Source of the DNA: Gigaspora rosea
Lineage: Eukaryota; Glomeromycota; Glomeromycetes; Diversisporales; Gigasporaceae
Assembly: GCA_003550325.1 (NCBI GenBank)
Contig: QKWP01000411.1
Span: forward strand, 106,659-170,658
Direction: 5' to 3'
DNA length: 64,000 bases
Shown here: positions 10,786-30,360 of the stretch, in pieces
Layout of the letters: each line of letters opens with the position of its first letter
How positions within the stretch are numbered: the stretch's first letter is position 1
Notes under the pieces: model-generated
Told to the model about the DNA's origin: nothing
The model's input: the letters and a program-made list of their open reading frames with translations, nothing else
Database searches by the model: none
Position numbers and translations under genes: made by a program

Positions 10786-11273
10786 ATTATTTATTATTGG
10801 CTTTTTATTGTATAAAAAAGTGGGAATAGTTTAACATTTTGAGAATAGTTTTAGCAGTCATGATAAATTTAGCTTGTGAGTTTTGTATTTTTATTAATTT
10901 ACAATTGTAAAATTTTTATTCGTAATTTTGAATGAATGAACCAAATAATTACCCTTATTTCTAAATTTAAAATGTTACAAAATAGTTATTCTTCAGTCAT
11001 TTTTCTAATATCAAAAATAATTAAGTATTCCATTTATGGTTTATTTTTGTTTACAAAATGTAATATTTACTGTATATAAAACAATATATGAATCAGATAT
11101 AAATTATTTTTTTCTCTTAAATCTAAAATAAAAATGTCCAAAATAAACTCATTCTTGTCACTTTAACCATCAATATTTAAATATATCAAATAACCAATCC
11201 ATATAAATATTATTCATCTTTAATTCCAATAAATAACTTCAAATAAATAACTTTTTAAACCAAAAATATAAAA
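10786..11273. terminator. shared 3' region between convergent genes
   Basis: About 490 bases of A+T-rich sequence separate the stops of the membrane protein gene (+) and the PI4-kinase gene (-). It must hold the 3' UTRs and poly(A) signals of both. Several AATAAA-like words occur on both strands, and none can be singled out. Confidence 0.4.
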
Positions 11274-20057
<8,784 letters not shown>

Positions 20058-20614
20058 CGACTTCTATTATCGAGGAATAATAAAAATTAAAATTGTGAGA
20101 GACAAAAAAAGAAAGATTCGTCTTTTTGGAAGGAAATTCGCAACTAGATTAGAAATTTTAATTAAGTAAAAGCCGAGCATCCTGTCAAAAATTTAAATTG
20201 GTTGAAGATCATGGGTACACAACAGTAGTGTTGTACCATTAGCTAAAATAATGGACTATGGACCAATCGAGTGGGACTTTATTTGGACCATTCCAATTGG
20301 TCCATGGTGATATCGTTTTGGTAACGCTAACATTGAACTCTTTTTATATAGAATTGGGAGGTTAGCTAGATTATAGCGTTTGCAGATATAAATATGTGGA
20401 TGTAGAATATAATATTAAATTTTGTAGCGATAATGTTATGCTAGATGATCATTTTGGAATAAAGATTACGTACGTACCTATAATCTGACGCTACACACGT
20501 GAATAAAAACAGCCAAAGGATCGACGACCAATCAGATGGATTTCCTGAGAACTTGCATGTCTTTTAATCTGTGTTCAGCGGTTTAATATCTGCAGATTAG
20601 AATTTTTATAAACC
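20058..20614. promoter_or_regulatory. divergent promoter region of PI4-kinase (-) and ARPC3 (+)
   Basis: The 557 bases lie between two start codons on opposite strands. They contain several CCAAT boxes (near 20258, 20294 and 20530) of the kind bound by the HAP/NF-Y complex. A palindromic stretch around 20249-20305 (ATGGACCAAT facing ATTGGTCCAT) may be a small insertion or an operator-like element. No coding sequence is seen. The layout suggests shared regulation, but that is inference. Confidence 0.55.
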
Positions 20615-21372
20615 ATGCCGGTAAGTGAAAGTTCGTTACTCTCACTACTTATGCCGATTAATAATTTACACTCGTAATGATACACGTAGGCATATCATTC
20701 CCAATTTAATGAAAGAACTGAATATCGTGTGGTTGGTAACATGGTCCTGTTACCTATAAAAACAAAAGTTAGAGGCCCTGCAACACCAGGTGAGATTATT
20801 TAAGGTTAGCTTACGTGAATCAACAACATATAATGTCCTTTTCGCGTCACAATATTTACAATCTACTGACTTATTAACTTTACAGCACCTCCATCTGACG
20901 ACGACATTATTGACGAAGCTTTAGATCTCTTTCGTGCAAATTGTTTATTTCGTAACTTTGAAATCAAAGGCGATGCCGATCGAGTTTTAATCTATCTTAT
21001 TTTGTTCATTTCCGATTGCTTAAACAAGCTCATTAAGAATCCTTCACGCAAAGAAGCATTAAAGATTTTGAACACTCGTGCAACTGATAATTTTGCATTA
21101 CCTGGTGATCCAATGTTTCCATTAAATGCGTTGTATGCACCTCCGGCTAATAGAAATGATGCAGGTTCATAATTATTTCCACAGTTCTATTTTAATAATG
21201 ACTTAATATATTTAACTACTATTATTATTTCTTAGATCTTCTGCGTCAATATTTAGGTCAACTTCGACAAGAGCTAGTTACCAGATTGGTTGATAGAGTA
21301 TATGTTGATGATAAACCTAGCAAATGGTGGATGTGTTTTCAAAAGAGGAAATTTATGAATAAATCACTATGA
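20615..21372 (+). CDS. ARPC3: Arp2/3 complex subunit 3 (ARPC3, p21)
   Basis: Four exons: 20615-20620 (Met-Pro only), 20690-20789, 20886-21164 and 21236-21372. The product is 173 residues, against about 178 in the family. It opens [20 protein letters not shown] and continues with [20 protein letters not shown], then [19 protein letters not shown] and [16 protein letters not shown]. It closes with the conserved [17 protein letters not shown]. These are hallmark ARPC3 segments. The subunit is a structural part of the seven-protein complex that nucleates branched actin. All junctions are GT-AG and in frame, and the first exon is a six-base start exon typical of fungal ARPC3. No break is visible. 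Confidence 0.96.
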
Positions 21373-22269
21373 TAATGTTAATTCTCGTTAAAAAATATTA
21401 GTTGCCATGTCAAATAATTTACTAGTATATCTTAGAACATATAATGAATTTATAATAGATATGATATGGTGGTGTCTTTACAGGAAATTCGTACAATTTA
21501 CATAGTCTCATATAATGAAATTATCTAAAAACAACTTCGTATAACATTGTAGTCAAAAATTTTCAGCAAGATATTTACACATCAATGTTATATACAGTAG
21601 CAGGAAGTGGCACTTATTTTGATGGCTCTCACGTAATATATTTGACATATGGTTTGTTTAATCCATAACGATAACGAGACAATTATTGTGCTTTACCAAA
21701 ATTACATATAAGTAAATACTGTTTGTAATATCTTTACATTTCTTACAGATCATCAGGGCGACCCTTATAGGCCAACTTTTTCCTGATTGGTCTATCATTT
21801 ACAATTATACTTTTAAAGAATTTAAAGAATTTTTTTTTTGGTAATTAACGATAAAGTAGCGCTGTTATAAAATTTACTCGCTAAACACAACAGATAAAAT
21901 CTCCTGGTAAATTTTCAGAGCTACTACAAGAAAATCACACATAAAGAAAAATATTTCTCATTTGATTTATGACGAATCTTATGAAGTCATTCAACAATTA
22001 TTGTTATAGAAAAATTTTTTTTATTGGCATAAAAATCTGTGACCATAAATAAATTTTCTATCTATTGGTTTGTTTGAATGGTAAAATCATCCAAAATGGA
22101 CCAATAGTAGATCACTATCAAAGAGTTTATATTTTAAGTCCTTACATATTGTAAAAAAATTTTCATATGTCGTGACGATCTTCACTTATAAAAGTGCTTT
22201 AAAATTTTCAATTGATTGTATAAAAAAAAAGATCGTCGCAGACTGTTCATATACCAATTCGTTGCATAA
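21373..22269. other. ARPC3 3' region and intergenic sequence
   Basis: No gene is seen. The stretch at 22086-22110 (GGTAAAATCATCCAAAATGG) matches one arm of the hairpin family at 53178-53332, so it is a repeat fragment. 22170-22255 has a GACGATCTTCACTTATAAAAG stretch facing a GATCGTCGCAG word. Confidence 0.4.
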
Positions 22270-22291
22270 ATGACAACCCCACAGCAAGCAG

Positions 22292-22584
22292 ATGACCAGG
22301 TCATAACAGGTCATATCAAAGTTTAATTAGTAAGATTATGACCATAGTTATATGATTTCATTAATTAAACCTGGTGGTATAATCTGTTATGACTTTGTCA
22401 TCCTGTTATGACCTGGTTTTATGACTTTCTTGTGATATGATCTGTTAATGACTACAATAAAGTCATATAACAGGTCAAAACAGGTCATATTAATATGATA
22501 ACGTCATAACAGATTATATCACCATGTTTAATTCATATAATCTTACTAATTAAACTTTGATATGACCTGTTATGACCTGGTCAT
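22292..22584. mobile_element. palindromic MITE inside the VPS51 5' coding region
   Basis: The arms start ATGACCAGGTCATAACAGG and end CCTGTTATGACCTGGTCAT, continuing inward for about 47 nearly perfect bases to AGTAAGATTAT/ATAATCTTACT. Total length is 293 bases. No target duplication could be read. It follows seven codons of the VPS51 start (MTTPQQA) and introduces a stop, but its right arm supplies a new in-frame ATG (22562) ahead of the remaining VPS51 exon. Confidence 0.8.
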
Positions 22585-23563
22585 GTGCCTACACCGACAG
22601 CAAGTGCCGACTTCAGTGAAACCTATAACTCTTACGTTACCTCGTAAAAGTCGGACGAAGAGTCACGGAATAGGTACAGGAGGCAAAAGCTCTGATCCTT
22701 TGGATATCGGTTGGTTTTTAATGAATTATTTTATTTTATTTTACTCTATTATTTATTTATTAAAATACATATATCATTTTATTAACAAGATAATTCCGCG
22801 TTTGAGGCTGAGCATTATTGCAATGTTCTACTCACCGAAAAGCATCTAAGCGAATTAACACAAAGAGACAATGATTTAATTACAGGTAGCTTATAACAAT
22901 AAAGATTAGAAACGAATTATTATTTCTTGGATACGAATTCAAACCCTCAAATGTTTATTTCTAGAAATTAGACACTTGATAGAGATATGAAAACATTAGT
23001 ATATGAAAATTATAACAAGTTCATTAGTGCTGCTGATACTATAAGGAAGGTGACTAAAATTATCAAGTTTAAATTTGTTTTAATGGATAAACATAATCAT
23101 AGATTTATTTATCAACGAATAGATGAAAAGTAATGTTGAAAGCATGGAATCTGAAATGGATCAACTTTCAAAGAGTATTTCAAACATTTCAAATGTGACG
23201 TCATTGGTGAATGATGCTCTGGGACCAAAGCGAGAAAAAATTCGTCAATTAACAGGAGTTCATGATTATTAAAGAAGGTACTTCTGTAAACCTTTTTCTG
23301 AGAATCTTAATTCATATAGAGTTTTAACCCGGGTTATGACCCGTTGACCCGGGTCATGACCCGAATTATACGGGTCAAACGGAAAATCATAATTTAACTC
23401 TTAAAAGTTTAATTAAAGCTATTAATTAGTGTAGAGAGCAGTCTGTGCTCCAGATATTTAAACAGAACTTTTCGGATTTTGTATTGAAAAATTTCTCGAC
23501 TTTGCTCATAATTTGAGTTCGTTCATTTTCTACATCAGTGAATACCAGATTACTGCGTTATAA

Positions 23564-25416
23564 CTATAGATGCTGGTGAAATTAAACCATTTCACCAGGT
23601 GAAATGGTGAAATAGTTTCACCAGAATTACACCAAAATTTTATTTTGGTGAATTGGTGAAATTGGTGAAATTGGTGAAATGGTGAATTGGTGAAATTGGT
23701 GAAATTGGTGAATTGGTGAATTGTTNGTTAGGGTTACCTTTTTGATGCAATTATTGTTAGAAGGTTATATAGGTATCAATAATGTAATTTATGCAGTGTG
23801 TAGATCATATATTGAATTAACTCCGCTTTAGTCGACCTCATTTTCTGTTAGCAGTGGGGTTGGGTGCTTTGCTCCAGAACTCTATTGAAGATTCTTTTTT
23901 TGGAACAGGGGTTACGTTGGTACACTCGCAAGCAACAAACATTGACCTCCATGCTCGCAGTTCTTTTTCTTGAAAAGTGTATTCAGGTGAGTAAATTTCA
24001 TGTAATATAAGCGGGAATTGAATGATTGTGCTTTCTTGTTTATACCACTTAAAAAAAAGAAGTAGCCAGCTAGGCATTGCATTAGGAATTCTTTGTGATT
24101 TTATATGACGATTAAATATGGTTTCAAGTTTTTGCATATTCATCCAGTCATTTGGTGTACATGTTGGCGATTCATCTATTAACATCTCTATGTGTTTTTG
24201 GACCAATTCATGTGTAATTCCAAAAAGATACGTTCCGGTATATTTTTATAAAATCCTATCTGCTTCCAAACATCATCTGGCGTTGGTCCTGTGATACAAT
24301 TTTTACATTCTAATTCTAAATAAATCTCTAAACTGCATTGGTTTCTTCAATTCTTAAAAGAAATAGATGTTGCGCATTACAATAACGCATAGTAAACGAA
24401 GAGATGAAACCAGTACCAACACCATGAAATTTATTTTCGTATATATCACCAATACTGGTTATTACTACATTATGTTTTTCGAAAATTCGCAGAAATATTG
24501 GAAAAGATTCTATATCAGCAATCAGCTCTTGAATAATATTCTCATTTTCGAAACCTATAACAGCCAAACCGGAGTATTCTGTTTTAGTTTCAAAAAACTT
24601 GTTGATAACATGCGTTAATTGCTGCTGATGGATGAGGTTCAACGTTGGATTTAATTGTTCCACAGGTACATTGAAATCCAGACTTTAATGGATTTTGGGC
24701 ACTTGACAAAACTGCAACGACGAAGCTTTTATTGTTAAGTTCGCATTCAATGCACATGTATAAACAATAAGGTATTACGAATTGTTTTGATTCAGCATCT
24801 AATTTTAAATTAACTGTTTCCCACCTATAGATGCTGGTGAAATTAAACCATTTCACCAGGTGAAATGGTGAAATAGTTTCACCAGAATTACACCAAAATT
24901 TTATTTTGGTAAATTGGTGAAATTGGTGAAATTGGTGAAATGGTGAATTGGTGAAATTGGTGAAATTGGTGAATTGGTGAATTGTTGAATTGGTGAAACG
25001 GTGAATTGAATTGGTGAAACGGTGAATTGGTGAATTGGTGAATTGGTGAATTGGTGAATTCGTGAAACAGTGAATTGATGAAATGGTAAATTTGCTCAGT
25101 CCTATAAACAGTTAATAGTTCTGACCTCAAAGTGTGCCTGTAAAAACATAAAATGTAAAAACTTGAACAAAAACCTAACCGAATTCCAGGCTGAAATAAT
25201 TCCAGACTCTGGAAATTCACCATTTCACCATTCTGCTGTTTCACCATTCCACCAATTCACCATTTCACCAATTCACCATATCACCAATTCCCAATTCACC
25301 AATTACACCAATTACACCAATTCACCAGTTACACCAGTTTCACCATTACCGATTGGTGATTGGTGAAATGGTGAAATCATTTCACCACTCTGATTTAATT
25401 TCACCAGCATCTATAG
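23564..25416. mobile_element. composite foldback element with TTATAA flanks, carrying a gene fragment
   Basis: The outer ends CTATAGATGCTGGTGAAAT and ATTTCACCAGCATCTATAG are perfect inverted repeats, flanked on both sides by TTATAA (23558-23563 and 25417-25422). A second copy of the left end starts at 24825 and repeats the first about 155 bases with one difference. Each end consists of a GGTGAAATT minisatellite, and the right end also has the mirror-image ATTTCACC array. Between the two left ends lies non-repeat DNA with a broken minus-strand coding sequence. An N at 23726 marks uncertain assembly at the first junction. Confidence 0.75.
23838..24824 (-). pseudogene. captured fragment of an unrecognised fungal gene family
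   Basis: Read on the minus strand, coding-quality protein runs from the edge of the second repeat copy (WETVNLKLDAESKQFVIPYC near 24824), through SGLAVIGFENENIIQELIAD, and on to MQKLETIFNRHIKSQRIPN and KELRAWRSMFVACECTNVTP, ending FWSKAPNPTANRK near 23838. The reading frame changes at least twice, once near 24600, and the segment between about 24210 and 24330 also needs a shift. The N-terminal side is cut exactly at the repeat boundary. I do not recognise a domain. The style suggests a Glomeromycotina-specific family. It is a fossil passenger, not an active gene. Confidence 0.55.
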
Positions 25417-26247
25417 TTATAACTATGTTGCTCATGAATTTGACCAGTATTTGGCCCATGTTATTCATGATCCGTTTAAACAGATCATCTATCGATATTT
25501 ATAAAGCAAATTGGATTTTTGCTTATTCGAATTCTGACCCGTTTGACCCGGGTCATAACTCTAAATTCATTCAAAACTAATGCCCTATACAATTTATCCC
25601 AAAGATTCAATTTATTTTTGAATTGCCTACCAGACTGAAATTATGTCTAGATCAGGAGTCCTATGCGCAGGCTGTAAGATATTATGCGAAAACTACGTCT
25701 TTTAGAACATTATAGAAGTTTGTCAGTATTTATTTAGTTCAATTGAAAGTGAGTACAAAGAAATTATTGACAAAGTTTCCGAGAAAATTAGAGAAAATAT
25801 GACAAGTGAAAACGTATGTTAGTGCCTCAGCTGTCATATTACTTCGCATTCTAATGAGCTATATTGAACTTGGGGTTTAATTTTAGGCAACTGGCTCGGA
25901 GATAACTGATTGCATAGTATTAATGATTTCACTGAAAGAACCTTCGCAACAACTCGCTAAAGAATATCTTGATCTGTAATGTTCTCTATTAATAACTGTT
26001 TCTTTGGTAAATCCTTTATTCTAATATCTGTCTATTTTTTCACTAGTCAAGAGACGTTCCTTTTGGTAGCCACAATTGACGAAATGTCAAAGATTCCTGC
26101 AGACTACTGTATCTTTTGAAATCTTCTGAGGATTACCAATTAACAACTTCAGATGAAAGGGCTATAATCGAACTTACTTAAATGAATGAAAAATTTTTAA
26201 AGGAATTAAATAAGTTTGTTGAATCTTTTAATGGGTTCTTTTTTAAT

Positions 26248-26956
26248 GTTGTTAGCTGAAATTGTTTTATACTTGTCGAAATATTTCGACATTTAATATT
26301 TAGGCATGCTGAAATTCTAAATAATGTCGAAATGCCTAAATTATTTGTTTTGTATATATGTGCTAAATATTAAATGCCCTCCACTACGTTCTAGGCAATT
26401 AAAGTTGGTATTTTATTAAATGCCGAATAATTTTTCCTTCTTTAAAAAACATGGACTCTAAACAACTTCGTACACTTGGTTACTTAAGAAAGACGAAAAG
26501 AAGGCTTTGAATTTATATGAAAGCAGTTGAATTAGAAAATTCGGTGTGATGAGTGATATTAGTTATTATGGAATTGGAGTAAAATAAATTTTCAGAAAGC
26601 ATTTGTATACCGTATAGTCACGAAATAACGAATCTCAGCCTTAATTCATGCCAAAATTCAAAATAACGCTCCTGCGCGTTATAAAAGTCGGCTGATTTTA
26701 GATGATGCTGTCGGAATATTAATATTGGCATTCATTATGAAATTCGATCAAGATAATAATAAAGAATTTGAATAATATAAAAATCTGCTAATCTAGGTGT
26801 TGAAGCAGCATTGAGTAATTTCACTTGATTTTATCAAAATGGTATTAGTCATATAATGTATATTTAGTCAAATTTAAAAATAATGTCATGTCGAAATATA
26901 TTTCGACACGAAATTGTCTAAATGTCTGACTAAATAGAGTATTTCGACTAACAACA
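26248..26956. mobile_element. inverted-repeat element rich in GTCGAAATATTTCGAC
   Basis: The left edge GTTGTTAGCTGAAAT is mirrored by the right edge ATTTCGACTAACAAC. Both sides contain GTCGAAATA(T)ATTTCGAC palindromes (26278 and 26900) and TTTAGGCAT/ATGCCTAAA words. It lies directly after the last recognisable VPS51 exon. Fragments between 26450 and 26800 may be displaced gene sequence. The boundaries are approximate. Confidence 0.45.
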
Positions 26957-28115
26957 TTATTCTTTTTGCAACCACCAAAAGAATGCCGAGATACAAAGTC
27001 GCCTGGAAAATCACCCCAAAGTCTCCAAAAAATAATGTCCTTATTCGATATGTTTCTACTAATTTAGATGTTGAAGTACGTTTTATATAAGCAACCCTTT
27101 TTATTTAAGAACTTTGTTTTAATGTAACAATGTTAATGTAAATAATTTTATATTTCGGCAATTCTAGGTAAAAGAGCTTGTGCGTAAGAATTCATTGGTG
27201 CAATCACCTCAGAATATTTAACGATTGTGGACGGCCTTTTAGAATTCCCAGTATGTTTCTTTTTGATTTGTTAAATGGAGAAGCCTTGATATAAAAAAAC
27301 AAGAGTTACAAGAGTTATGATAACGCTTACCAACAAAAATTTTTTTAGAACAACATATTGGATTTTAAACCCAAAACTCACTTAAAATTACTTAATAAAC
27401 TTAACTTGCTGCATTATCTTGTGCAAACCTTTCTAGTGTCATCAAATTTGATGATACGTATTAAAGAAGTAATCAGTACGTGGGAAACAGGGTTTGGAAA
27501 AAGACTGTTTGGGAATGCAGAAAAAGAACTTATTAGTTAGTTTTTTCTTCTTCAAATAACAAATTGAATATTATTTGGGCACTTTAATTTATTATTTGAA
27601 TCATAATTTTTTATTAATAGATAAATTTGTAGAGTTTTCTGAAAAACAGAAAAAAGTTTTTTCATCATCACAACAACGATTCAAATGTGCAAACGTTTGT
27701 ATTAGATACGGAAGCTTGATTGACCACATATTTAACAAAAGACTATCTAAGGATCATAGAGGTTTGACATATAAATTTGTTTTTACGATGACTTAATATA
27801 TCGTTTACCGTAAAACGCTCTTTAAAGTACCCGTGGTATTTTACATTCTACACGTGATCTAGGGGTACAATACATGGAGGATACTATGTTCGAAGAGGGA
27901 TACTATACATAGTGATCTCGAATAGAATTTTTGTTTTTTGAATACTTTTAAATAATGGGTACTTTGAATTTTTAGTATCGTGACGTTATTTAAAGTACCC
28001 GGGTACAATACAAAAATAATCCTCGGGGTACTTTACAAGGGAGAATTAACAATATAAAAAAAAAGATCTTCACCAATCAAAACGAACTTCCACTATGTAA
28101 AATTTCATTCCCATC
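26957..28115. other. relic coding fragments and AAAGTACCCG repeats
   Basis: Short coding-like stretches, for example SPGKSPQSLQKIMSLFDMF near 27000 and FVEFSEKQKKVF near 27620, could be decayed VPS51 3' exons or another gene. None can be joined with confidence. 27810-28045 carries repeated TTTAAAGTACCCG/CGGGGTACTTTA words typical of a transposon end pair. Confidence 0.35.
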
Positions 28116-28215
28116 GACAGGTTTTTTTTGTTTTTTGTGCACGCGATTTTTTTTCAAATAAGTGCAGTCGACAGGATTTTTTTTTTGTGCACGCGATTTT
28201 TTTCAAATAAGTGCA
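28116..28215. repeat. two-copy tandem repeat, GTGCACGCGATTTTTTT
   Basis: The unit TCGACAGG, a T tract, GTGCACGCGATTTTTTT and CAAATAAGTGCA occurs twice in a row with only T-run length differences. Function unknown. Confidence 0.6.
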
Positions 28216-28464
28216 CGATTGGTGTCGATCATACCATCATATAACGTCATTTTTTAGACAGTAATCAAAACAATATCAATTTTCTTACACTTTGTTTTAC
28301 TTTCACTTTAATAAACTTCTATTTCGACAAACGTATCATAGTCTATAATGCAATATCTCCAACGACGCATATCCTAAACTTTACAATTTGTTATTAACTG
28401 CCGAAGAAGAAAAAATTACTGCTGGATCAGTCATTTATCAAGCTATATGAATAGAAAGGTTTCG

Positions 28465-29470
28465 CGACTGATTGAAGAATTTAAGAAGCACGTCGGGGCC
28501 AACTTGCGACAATACATAACCAGACTGGTTTTAGGAGTTACTACCTCGGTTTTATCTTGGTTCTATGTTTGCAGAACCGACTATTTAAAGTTTTCCTGAG
28601 GGTCAGGTTGTACAGTAGGTAAGTAATGTGGATGATTATAATTAGACAACTGGAAGCTCTTCGTGGTCACTGTTATTGTGAAAGTTCTTGTTTGATTTTT
28701 CAATTATATCACAATTATTTAATTTTATTTTTTTTTCAATTACAGAAGTATATTTTATCACGGTTTTACCTGCGACCGGTTTGAGATAAGTTTCCTTAAG
28801 AGGGTCGGTGAACAAGAAACAAATTTTAACTGCTATAGATGAGGAACATGTATGCATATAATTAGACAACTGGAAGTTCTTTGTGGCCATAGTTATTGTT
28901 CTTGTTTGATTTATCAATTATTTATAATTATTTTTATTTTTATTTTTTTAATTATAGAAGTATATTTCTACCTATGACCAATGAAGAAACCTACAGCCGA
29001 TTAAAGATCATAAGGTGAAGTATCATAACTAGTTTATGGTACAATAACTGGATAGTTGCCGACTAGTTGTGTGCACAAAAGGGTTCATGACTCTTTAATC
29101 AAGGTTTGAGAATTTAGAAGCGCGCCGGGCCACAACATGCGACAGTCACCCAACCAAACTTAACATATGAACATACGGTGGAAAGCATGTTATGAACGTC
29201 TATTTCTCTTTCTTATGGTTTTAGAGGTTACTACTTCGGTTATTATCTTGTTTCTATCTTTGCAGGACTGACTAATTAAGGTTTCCTTAAGAGGGTCGGG
29301 TGAACAAGAATCAAATATTAATTGGTGTAGGTGATGAACATGGGTGCATATAATCGGACAACTGGAAGCTCTTCGTGGCCACAGTTATTGTGAACGTCCT
29401 TGTTTGATTTTTCAATTATTCGCAATTATTCACATATATTGTTTTTTTAATTACAGAAATATATTATACG
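28465..29470 (+). repeat. triplicated exon-like module of a decayed gene
   Basis: A unit containing GGTTTTAGAGGTTACTACCTC, a TTTGCAG acceptor-like end, AGAGGGTCGG and then TAATTAGACAACTGGAAGCTC (...CTTCGTGG) recurs at about 28529-28740, 28779-28965 (partial) and 29218-29465. Each copy continues into a T/A-rich tract ending AATTACAG, then AA(G/A)TATATT, like an intron followed by the next exon. The upstream module AGAAGC(A/G)CG(T/C)CGGG is shared by the first and third copies (28484 and 29115). Frames are interrupted, and the gene of origin is not recognised. Confidence 0.5.
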
Positions 29471-29759
29471 AAATTCATGAAGTTTTACACGCGACTGATA
29501 AATTTTTGTACAAGTGTTGTATTATAACTAGTCTATGGCGGCCTAAACATTAATTAAAATATTATCGTTATATATATATATCTGTATATTAAAATTGTAC
29601 AAAAAACGTATAATAAATTATAATAAATGGCAATACAGCTTTCAAGTCTTTATGTGTAATTAATTATGGCATACGTAGTAATGCTGTAATTCAGTAATTA
29701 TGATAATATAAATATAGCAAATCAATCTGAACATAATTTTCTGTTTATTATATCAATGC

Positions 29760-29967
29760 AACGATAGGTAACGCAGAATTGCAATTTGCAATAGATGGGT
29801 TGCAATCAGCCGCAAATAAGTAATTTTTTGACGTTAACATTTTTATTTCTTACTAATTTATCACCAATTGTCGATCAAAATATGCGTTATTTTATTATAG
29901 TGTTTGAAGAGATAAAAGAGATGTATTAAAATTACAAAATGCATTAGAAGGTGTAGATAAATGGTAA
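29760..29967 (+). pseudogene. two small exon-like fragments, unrecognised
   Basis: GNAELQFAIDGLQSAANK (near 29770-29820) is followed by an A+T-rich spacer and KRDVLKLQNALEGVDKW (near 29907-29965). Both look like helical coding sequence with a possible 75-base intron between them, but no start, stop or further exon could be found. Relationship to the triplicated module upstream is unclear. Confidence 0.3.
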
Positions 29968-30245
29968 TAAAAATGTGTCTTACTAACCTTCTTAATCTTC
30001 TATGTTGTAGAAGTTAAAGTACCTACTATAGCGTTTATACATCTGTCAACTTTCACATATAAGCTAGCTAGCTTTAAATACTTGATCCCACTTGATCCAA
30101 ACGTTTTAAAAGACCTGTTAGGGCACGAATACAAAAAAATTTTGTTATATCAGTTACTTTAAAAATTGCTATATTATAATAAAAATTTTATAAGGATTTA
30201 CAATTTAAAAGATCTAAACTGACTTTGCTTTCAAGACACTTTTGA

Positions 30246-30360
30246 ACTAGGGATGGGTTCGGTCGGTCACGGTCAGTCATCGGTCGGCCATGATCAGTTA
30301 ACCGCTTATGACCAGTTGACCGCGGTCAGTTAATGACCGGTTATAGCCGATAAATTATTT
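30246..30360. repeat. hAT-like left end, TAGGGATGGGTTCGGTCGG, partner not found
   Basis: The terminus TAGGGATGGGTTCGGTCGG is followed by alternating GGTCA/TGACC words, the same style as the intact hAT MITEs in this window. I found no matching right end downstream, so it is probably a truncated copy. Confidence 0.4.

Larger units (their letters stand above)
23317..25563. mobile_element. hAT-like element with AATTCAT(A/T) 8-bp duplication, inserted in a VPS51 intron
   Basis: The left end is TAGAGTTTTAACCCGGGTTA and the right end complement is TAGAGTTATGACCCGGGTC. The flanks are AATTCATA (23309-23316) and AATTCATT (25564-25571), seven of eight identical. Both ends carry repeated GACCCG/CGGGTC words. 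No transposase is present. The middle is occupied by the composite element 23564-25416. Another left end of the same family (TAGAGCTTTGACCCGGGTCA) lies at 63145. Confidence 0.75.
22270..26232 (+). pseudogene. VPS51: VPS51 (GARP/EARP tethering subunit), disrupted copy
   Basis: VPS51 joins VPS52-54 to tether endosome-derived vesicles at the Golgi. Recognisable exons: 22270-22291 plus 22585-22709 (split by a MITE), 22800-22885, 22965-23049, 23123-23277, 25605-25813, 25887-25975 and from 26047. Diagnostic segments are [98 protein letters not shown] and SLKEPSQQLAKEYLDL. The original start leads into a stop inside the MITE. At least four one- or two-base shifts break the frame (near 22977, 23267, 25707 and 25725), and more stops follow 26095. 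The first three are single missing bases at short T runs, so base-calling error is a live alternative to true decay. A 2.2-kb insertion expands intron 5. Confidence 0.85.

Noticed and set aside
23726-25366. Frames encoding His-Gln-Phe-Thr-Asn-Ser-Pro repeats
   Set aside because: They come from the GGTGAAATT/ATTTCACC minisatellite of the composite element and are open only because of the repeat.
28465-29470. A working gene made of the three modules
   Set aside because: No continuous frame, start or stop could be assembled, and the copies differ by many changes.
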